From contig NC_134366.1 in assembly GCF_035582795.1 (NCBI RefSeq), forward strand, positions 1,066,501-1,130,500: a DNA stretch of 64,000 nucleotides, given 5' to 3'. The number at the start of each line of letters is the position of its first letter. Position 1 is the stretch's first letter. Below the pieces are notes generated by a model. It worked only from the letters and a program-made list of their open reading frames with translations. It was not told where the DNA came from and did not search any database. The stretch is from Mycteria americana. Taxonomy: Eukaryota; Chordata; Aves; Ciconiiformes; Ciconiidae. The position numbers and the translations under genes were made by a program. Of this stretch, positions 25,301 to 34,300 are shown one piece after another.

Positions 25301-28300
25301 CCTGCCCTGGAGGGCTGCTGGGAAGACTCAAAATCCAACGCTGATTTTGACAGGCTGTGTGGCAGTTGTTTTGTAGACCTCTAGCACCGATTTTGAGTGT
25401 GAAATCACTGTTTGAGTCTAAGCACTCGTAATTTAACCACCTGCGGCCTTCTAGATGCGCTTTGTGGTTGCTCTATGAACTATGCTCTGTCGAACCTTAA
25501 CACTTAGTTTCTGTTTAAATAACTGAAGGATGATAGTGGCTGCAGCACTGCTAGCGCCTTTAACCACGGCAGAGCAAGAATGTGCACTAAGGAGTTATTG
25601 AGTAGGTTAAGGGACAGTGAGGAAAATACTTTTTCTACTGTGCAACTATGAGAGCATCTCTCCAAAACTATTTTTATCATTAAAAAAAAAAAAACCACGT
25701 ATAAGCTCACCTCTGCTCGTTAAATAATGATACAAACAACTGCCCAGTAATATGTAGCTGGCTGCGATTCAGGTTAGCGTAGCGTTAGGCTGAGGAAGCT
25801 CAATGGCAAGGTCTCAGGTTCTGGCTCAGCTAGCAGAGGCCCGGTGCAGAGGCTGCTGTTCTGGGGACATTCTCATCCTGTTCACTGTGTCACAGCACGC
25901 GTGGGGCCAGAGAGCCTGCAATCAGCCACGCTTGCTTGAGTTAGCTGTGTCACTTCATTCTCGTGCTGAGAGACGTGAATTGCTGAGGATGTGTATGCAG
26001 CACTGTGTATATGAAAAGAGGAAAAACTGCGCTTACCAAAATAGGTTGTGTTTTCTGCTTTCAGGCAACCCTCTCCACTTGCACTTTGAAACCTTATTAA
26101 GAGAGGACGGATTGCATAGACTACTGAGCCATGAACTCAAGACTCTGAAGATGTCCCATTTTGGAAAGAAACAAGATCCAACTAACAGCGCGTTCCCAAA
26201 GCTCCACTCTTCGCTCCTGCTTGCCTCCCGTAAGTTAAGCAAAACGGAGTTTGAGATGAAGGTAAAAAATTAAATGTGGGCTTTTAACCCGTACCTGAGG
26301 GCAACCAGTCAAGGTAGAGTGGAGGAAGTAGCTCGCTTTCTTCCAGTGGAAGATAATTTGAACTCTGTTCTATAGTAATGTCGAAGTGACCGAGTCCAGC
26401 GTCTTGCAAACTACAGAAATTCTGACCCCTGTAGAGGGACGCAGAAGTACTTGTCTCAGCCAAGTTATTAAAAATAAATAAATATTGCCATTCTCTGTAT
26501 TTCTTTCAAGGGAACAAGCAATCAAAAAGAAGCTTTTATGCACCTTTATTTGAAATCAGAGTAGATTGGTGTCTGCCTGGCAAAATGCTAGTGGGTTTTT
26601 TGTGCTGTGACAGCAATTGCTGTTCCAGTTCCACGCTGCTCTTACTGTTTTGGAAGGCCTAATTTTTTTCATCAGCCTATCAAAGTTGATGATTGTAAAA
26701 TGGTCTGCAGCAGGTTAAAGTGAGTGACAGAAGACTCAAACCAGTTTCAAGATGGGAAGAGGGAAACCCAGCTAACCCATCCTAGTTTTTCAGTGAACTA
26801 GGTGTTCTGTTTGGCTTTCTTTTAAAAGGCATGTTGTTATGCCAAATCACTTTTTGAAAGTAACATAATGAGCAAGTAACATAATGAGCAGGCTACAAGC
26901 TGGCCGTATCCCTGACATTCTTATGGGACACAGTTGCTGCATCTGGCTACTTTTTATGTTCTGTGGTTGCCGATGGAAACTATCGTGAACAAACCAGATA
27001 GTATTTTAAAAAAACAACCAAACAAAACAAAAAAAAACCAATAAAAAAACCAACACACACACCAAAAAAACCCAACCAAAACAACAACAAACAAGGAAAT
27101 GGAAAAAAGACCCAAACAAAACAACTTCCATGCTGAAAGCACATTGGCAGCCTCCAGTTGTGTGGTTTTGGCCCTAACGATCTGAGCTACAACTTGATTT
27201 AATGATGTTTAATCCACCTGAGCTGAGGTTACATAGCTCTGAATGGGGATGGATGTTGTTTTCTAGGCGAGGTGTTCTGGAGAGGCATCATCCTTCCAAT
27301 AATCAGCTCAGGATGTAATGAGGGTAGCACAAGCAGGTGGTTAGTGTTGAATAAATGTGAGGAACCTGCTAGACGATGCTTGAATAACGCACCGGTATAG
27401 ATTCTATCAACTGGTCAGCAGCAGTTTGACTTTTAACGGATTTATCTTTCTATACCTCCTTCTTTTTTTCAAATATTTAGCCACGAGACTACACAAAACA
27501 TATTATTATTTATGGGCAGCATGTATGGAGAGGGGTGTAGACACCTACTGTGAAGAGTATGTTTTATTGGATGATTTTCATATATTTTTAACTCTCTAAG
27601 AGCCTCACAGAGCTAGATCTTTAGGAAGGATTTGAATAGTGGAGTAATTTGGCACAATAGGTTTGGAAGATTGCTCCACTTGTGGTATTCAGCATGGAAT
27701 CCACCTGAGAGTACTGAAGGAACTGGCAGAAGTGCTCACCAAGCCCCTTTCCATCATTTACCAGCAGTCCTGGCTAACTGGGGAGGTCCCAGTTGGCTGG
27801 GGGTTAGCAAATGTGACACCCATCTACAAGAAGGGCCGGAAGGAGGACCCGGGGAACTACAGGCCTGTCAGCCTAACCTCGGTGCTGGCGAAGCTTACGG
27901 AGCAGATCATCCTGAGTGCCATCACACGGCATGTAGAGGACAACCAAGGGATCAAGCCCAGCCAGCATGGGTTCAGGAAAGGCAGGTCCTGCTTGACCAA
28001 CCTGATCTCCTTCTACGACAAGGTGACCCACCTAGTGGATGAGGGGAAGGCTGTGGATGTTGTCTATCTAGACTTCAGTAAAGCCTTTGACATGGTTTCC
28101 CACAGCATTCTCCTGGAGAAACTGGCTGCTCATGGCTGGACGGGTGTGCTCTTCGCTGGGTAAAGAACTGGCTGGATGGCCGGGCCCAAAGAGCTGTGGT
28201 GAATGGAGTTTATTCCAGTTGGTGGCCGGTCACAAGCGGTGTTCCCCAGGGCTCTGTGTTGGGGCCAGTTCTGTTTAATATCTTTATCAGTGATCTGGAC

Positions 28301-31300
28301 GAAGGGATTGAGTGCACCCTCAGTAAGTTTGCAGACCACACCAAGTTGTGCGGGAGTGTTGATCTGCTGAGGGTAGGAGGGCTCTGCAGAGGGACCTGGA
28401 CAGGCTGGATCCATGGGCTGAGGTCAATCGTACAAGGTTCAAGGCTCAGTGCCGGGTCCTGCACTTGGGTCACAACAACCCCATGCAATGCTACAGGCTT
28501 GGGGAAGAGTGGCTGGAGAGCTGCCCGGAGGAAAAGGACCTGGGGGTGTTGGTCGACAGCCGCCTGAACATGAGCCGGCAGTGTGCCCAGGTGGCCAAGA
28601 AAGCCAACGGCATCCTGGCTTGTATCAGCAATAGTGTGGCCAGCAGGAGCAGGGCAGTGACCGTGCCCCTGTGCTCGGCACTGGTGAGGCCGCACCTCGA
28701 ATGCTGTGTTCAGTGTTGGGCCCCTCACCACAAGAGAGACATTGAGGGGCTGGAGCGTGTCCAGAGAAGGGCAACGGAGCTGGGGAAGGGTCTGGAGCAC
28801 AAGGCTGATGGGGAGCGGCTGAGGGACCTGGGGTTGTTCAGCCTGGAGAAAAGGAGGCTGAGGGGAGACCTCATCGCTCTCTACAACTGCCTGAAAGGAG
28901 GGGGTAGAGAGGTGGGGGTCGGTCTCTTCTCCCAGGTAACACGCCATAGGATGAGAAGAGATGGCCTCAAGTTGTGCCAGGGGAGGTTTAGACTGGATAT
29001 GAGGAAATTTTACTTCACTGAAAGGGTTGTCCAGCACTGGCACAGGCTGCCCAGGGCAGTGGTGGAGTCCCCATCCCTGGAAGTATTTAAAAGACGTTTG
29101 GATGAGGTGCTTAGGGACATGGTGTAGTGCTGGGCTTCGTAGTATTAGGTTAACGGTTGGACTCGATGATCTTAAAGGTCTTTTCCAACCTATACAATTC
29201 TGTGATTCTGTGAATAAGCCAGTCACAAATGGGAGAAAGAATCAAAAGCTAACTGATGTAGAAGAAGCATATCAAGCTGAGGTTATGTAGGACTTCCAGG
29301 AGAAGAGTACACCTGTCTTAAAATCAGTGTGGTTTGTCATTGGATTGTTTGAAATAGGACCAGCCTGACCAGTCCTATGGTGAAGGAAGCTTTTTTAAGT
29401 GGCTGTATTTTGGACTGAGAAGTGCAGTTCTTGATGGCTGTAACACCTACTTCACCTTCCACTTTATTTTGGGAATGCTCACCAAAAGTAACCTTTTGGG
29501 GCTAGCACCTTCAGTGCTGCAGGACACTGACACTTCACTTGAGGCTTCTGTTTTACAGTTGTTCTCTAATGCCCATGTTTGTTCCGCTCCGTTTTCCCAG
29601 GGGCAGCTTTGCTAACCTTAGGCAACATCACCGACCAGTCCTGAGTCAGCCTGACTTCACCTCGGTTTTTCTGTTCACGTTTTATTAACAGGTTCGTTGT
29701 TTGAAGGAAGAAGGCAGCTTGAAGGACCATCCAGTCACAGCTTTCCTGTTTCCAGGCCTCAGGCACATAAATATAGTTCTTTGCACCACCCACCGTCCTG
29801 GTCCCCAGAGACTTCTCCAGCCCCTTCTTCCAGCCAAATCCCTTTCATTGGCAGCTCAGCAATGGTGAGTTGAAACAAAACCTGTGGGAAATGCATCTGA
29901 AAAGGGGGAGTAGCCTTAGAGAGGAGCTGGAGGATACCTCTCTTACTGAGCATTGCCTCAGGGCTGTAAACTCACTGGGAATTCAGATGGGTCGTTACTG
30001 CTAGGAACTGCTGGGAAATGCAGTTTGGATGTTGCTGTTAAACACTAACAGCCACTTGCTTCATTTTTCCTTGGGCAGTGCTCGGCTGGCGAGGTGCCGG
30101 CTGCACCGCTTCCCCAGCCAGATGGGTTGGCTTCAAATTTAGTACTGACAGTACTCTACTGATTCCTTTTCTGTTTGTAAGCAAATAGTTATATACACAT
30201 AATGTTACAGTTTTATTTGGCTACAAGTTAATAGTAGAGACTTGATTGCTATGGACTTCCCCTTGTGAAGCAGGAACATCAGCCAAGAGATGATCTTTAA
30301 CATTTTCTGTTTTTTCTAGAAGTAGGGGAGGATTAAAAAATACATCCCGCAACAACCACTTCTCTGGGAAGGCATTGAGTAACTCCTGGTTCTCCAAGTA
30401 TGTTGAGCAAAGGAGACCTTGAAGGACGGGGGCTCAGACTTGCTATCCTTACAGCTGTTCCCGTCCTCTTTTTGCTTATAGGTAATTGTTAGGTCTGACA
30501 GAAGCAGACCTTTCCCAGAGCTGAGGCGCTCGAGTAGCTGGTTTTAGCCTTTTGTCCTTCAGGCCCGTCTCGTGGAGATCGACACAGTACTTGTGGATCT
30601 TCGCTGACTAAATGATTCTCTGACTCTTGTAGAAGGGGCAGCGAGCTCCTCTGTGGAGCCTGCAGTCCCTGTTACACCCATTTCACTTGCATCAGCTACT
30701 CATTTTCTGGTTTTATGGCTCCCGTGTTGTTAGTGCTTTCTTTGCAAGTGCTCTTCTCCCTCTCTGATGCACAGAAGATTTAACAGTCCAGCTCTGAGTT
30801 GGCCGCTTCTTTTGTAAGTGTTTCTTCCAGGTACAGTCTCTGCTCCCTAATCAGATTTTCAAGGATGCTTCCAAGCAGTCCTATGCCTATTAAGGTTTTT
30901 AAATAATATTACATAGCTAACCTTGTGGCCACCGAGAACTTCAATTTGTGGTTGGCCTCTCTACCTAGAAACAAAAGGATATTTGTCTGAGGAAGGAATA
31001 AAAGAACTGTAGCATCTTGGGAGACTTTTTGCCTTATAAGTAAAGGGGACACTTCCATTCTGGGTTGCAGGTCTAACCTCCAGCTCTGCAGAGAACCACA
31101 GTACATGGACCTCTTTATAAACCGATCAAAATGCATCTCAGAACTATTTAGGGGTCTTTTCATCCCACTGTTCCTAGGACGTGGTTCCAGCGCCTCGCTC
31201 CCCAGTTTGAAAGTACTCTGACTCCCAGCCCAAATGCTGTGATACTCCCATTTGTTGTCTCAACAGCAGGATCCTCCGCCTCAGGAAGGTGGTGTTCTTC

Positions 31301-34300
31301 CATGGCTTTATTTGTTTTTACTTTCTCCTTTTCAGCCCTTATTTTGCAAGGTGAAACAAGTACAGCTCCTTTAGTCTACTGAAATGACAGGTTTTTACTT
31401 CTTGAATCATCATCATAGCCTTTTTCTGTGCCTGTTTGGTTTCTTGCTACACAGATGACCTAAATATATACAAAATTATAAATGGAATCCTGCCCACCAA
31501 GGTAGGCGAGTATTATCCTGCTTCATATAGGAATAAAACAAACCATAGAGGTTGTATGACCTGTCCAAAATATCACTGAATCCCAGTGACAGGGGAAAGA
31601 ACCCACCACACTTGCTGTTACGGAGAAGTTGCCTTCTATGGTATATTCAAATATGCTTTTGTGCCAACTTTAAGTGCCAACTTTAATTTTCTGTGTGGGG
31701 TTTTCTCTTCATTCCGTGTTTCAGCAGTCCTCAAAAAGAAGAAAAGCGGAATGTTCCTACAACATCGACAACATTGTGATCCCAGTGTCGATGGCAGCCG
31801 CCACTCGAGTGGAGAAGCCTCAGTACAAAGAGATTGTAGTACCAAGGTATCTACAGACCAGGCTTTATTGATCCTCTCTCCTGTGGGTGACGGGAGGAAA
31901 TGGCTTTAGTTGGGCAGAATGAGAGCTGTTCCTCTTTATGAAATGACATAAGGAAATTATTCCTAATGGATAAAAAAAGAATGTATGTCATTACAAAAAA
32001 AAAGTGATTAGTATTGTTTGGAGTTAAATGTTAGTACCAAACATGTTTCTTCCTGAAGTGACCTCTAGCTTGTGTTGCCCCTTGCAGCTGGAGGATAGTG
32101 GAGCTCGCGGAACTGGAGCCTTGCAGTCAGGCAGACTCTGAGGTAAGAAAAGTTTTGTCAATTTGTCTCAAATGTCTGTAGCCATCCTGAGAAATGTGCA
32201 AATGGCACGTTAGTAGCTCTAGAGTCAGTCTTTACCGGTTATTAAATTCTGCCAGCCCAGTAAGCAAAGTCGCTGTATGAAATGCTGTTCAGTTCTGCTG
32301 GGTTGCAGTTGGATCTGAAGCCAGTGAAAGGCCAGCAGAGATGAGGCTTGCGGTGGCATGTCAGCTGTTAGGAAAGTCAGCTGTGGGTCACCGCCGCTAG
32401 CTGCAGGCAGAACAAACCCTTTCATTGTGCATGATTTAATGCCCCGGTAGCTATTTCTGTGGTGCATCCAACAGCCTGCATCTGTCTCGTGACAATTCAG
32501 GCTGACGAACAAGTTCCCAGTTCAGTACGTAATGAAAAGTATGAAAATGAGGTAGCGATACCAAGTGTGTGTGCTGGTTCCCAGACAGTTTGAATGGGTT
32601 AGATATTGCTTACCTGGATTTTCAGAATAGAAGGCTTGGCCTGCAGGCAAGACTTCATGCTCTAAGTATTCAGACAAAACTTCTCTTCCTAGTTGGAGGA
32701 TACTTCTGATGAGATGTACTTGAGTCATCACTCCAAATATGAAGATCTTGAACGAGCCCGCTGGGATTCCTGGGCAGCAGCTCCTTCCCATAAGCGAGGA
32801 AGCAGGTACTGTTCTTGCTAGCAGACACAGAACAAGGTGGCTTTATTTGTTCTTAATTTTAAATCGTACAGAGATCCTGATTCAAGAAGTTCCTTTTAAA
32901 TGAAGAAATCCTTGGGTGCCTGTCATTTTGCTCATATAATGTAAGTCTATTACATAATAGAAGCAAAACTGATTAAAATAGGGCCTAATCAGCAGAATAG
33001 TAACGCAGCATGTCACAGTCCTGTTAAAAATTAGCTTCATACTAAGCTCAGGCTCTTGTGTTGGGAGCTTTGTGTTAACTGTTGTACTTCATACTTCTTC
33101 CGAGCATTTTTCCTCTGGCTTACTTAATAAATTTGACAGAACTTACTGCCAAGGAGATCGTTTTCAGTTCGTTTGCTCTATCTCCCTTACCTTTGTACCT
33201 GTTGCCTGGACAAAGAACAATCAGTTCTGTGTCCAGAGGTACATGCATTCTGTTTGCATGGGTGAAAGTTGAATTCTTCTCTGCCTTTCCCTCAGGCGGG
33301 CAGCAGTAGGTCCGTCTCTGCTCTCATATTTTGAGAGTTTCATATTTTTGAGATCCCTGCCTCTCTACCAAAGCTGAAATTGTCTGATGTTTTCACAAGT
33401 TGTCGAGCAGTAGAGTGGGGAGAGGGACTGACTGGTCATATCATTAGTAATCTGTACGGCTGGAGAAAGGCCAAAATAGCGTAGTCACACTGGGGAAGAA
33501 CGTTGGAGTACCTCCAGGTAGCTTCAGCTATGGCAGTTTTGTCTCTAGTAGTTGGTGTGTTTTTCTGTTGTGTCTTAGTTCTTTGCACAAGGTTTTACTC
33601 TCTCTTGATGCTTAATTGTTCTCTTCATGTGCAGGATGAGTGAAATGGACAGTGATTGCCCCAGAAGCCACGAGGTGCTCTTTGAAGAGAGGATAGGAGA
33701 GAAAGGGCTAATTAAAGCACTAATTGGGCAATATAATATCATCTTATTTACAGAGGGGATAAAGCTTACATTTTTCACTGTACAGTGATCTTATTTTTAT
33801 TTGGGTTTCTTGTTATACATAACTGACTGTGCTCCAAATACTACTTTGCTTTAGGTCCTCCAACAAAGCAGACGGCCGATGGGCCGGGCAGCCTCTGCCA
33901 GCATCTCCACTCACTGGATTTAATTGCCTTAACGATCTGTATGTGCACCCTTCTGCTGGCTTGCACAGCTCAGAGACTTGCAAGGATTTGCAATCCCTCT
34001 CTGTCTGCAGTAGGACCAGAACGGTACTGTCTTGCAGTGAAGACACCAGATCTTCCTTGGAAATGCTCGACGATGCAATACAGGTGAGGTTACACTGTAA
34101 CAAATGTCAGCTGGCTTCAGCTTGCATGTTCTTTTCTAAAATAATTTTATTGGTTTATAACGTGAATTTTCTAAAAGCTACATGAGCTTCACACTGCTCA
34201 AAAGATAGTTCAGCTTGTACCTATGTGACAGTGGATAGTTTCAGGCAGTTGCACACATCATGGGATCCTTTTTGGCAGAAAGAGTTAACTTTGTTAAGGA

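Larger units (their letters stand above)
26230..29691 (+). other. intron 7 of the KANSL1-family gene
   Basis: A 3.5-kb intron containing a 16-bp tandem duplication (26858-26889), an A/C-rich tract (about 27008-27125) and a 1.5-kb CR1 LINE (27690-29212). Confidence 0.8.

Noticed and set aside
28210..29226. 338-codon minus-strand open frame
   Set aside because: It is the antisense of the CR1 reverse transcriptase 3' region; the + strand carries the recognisable motifs.
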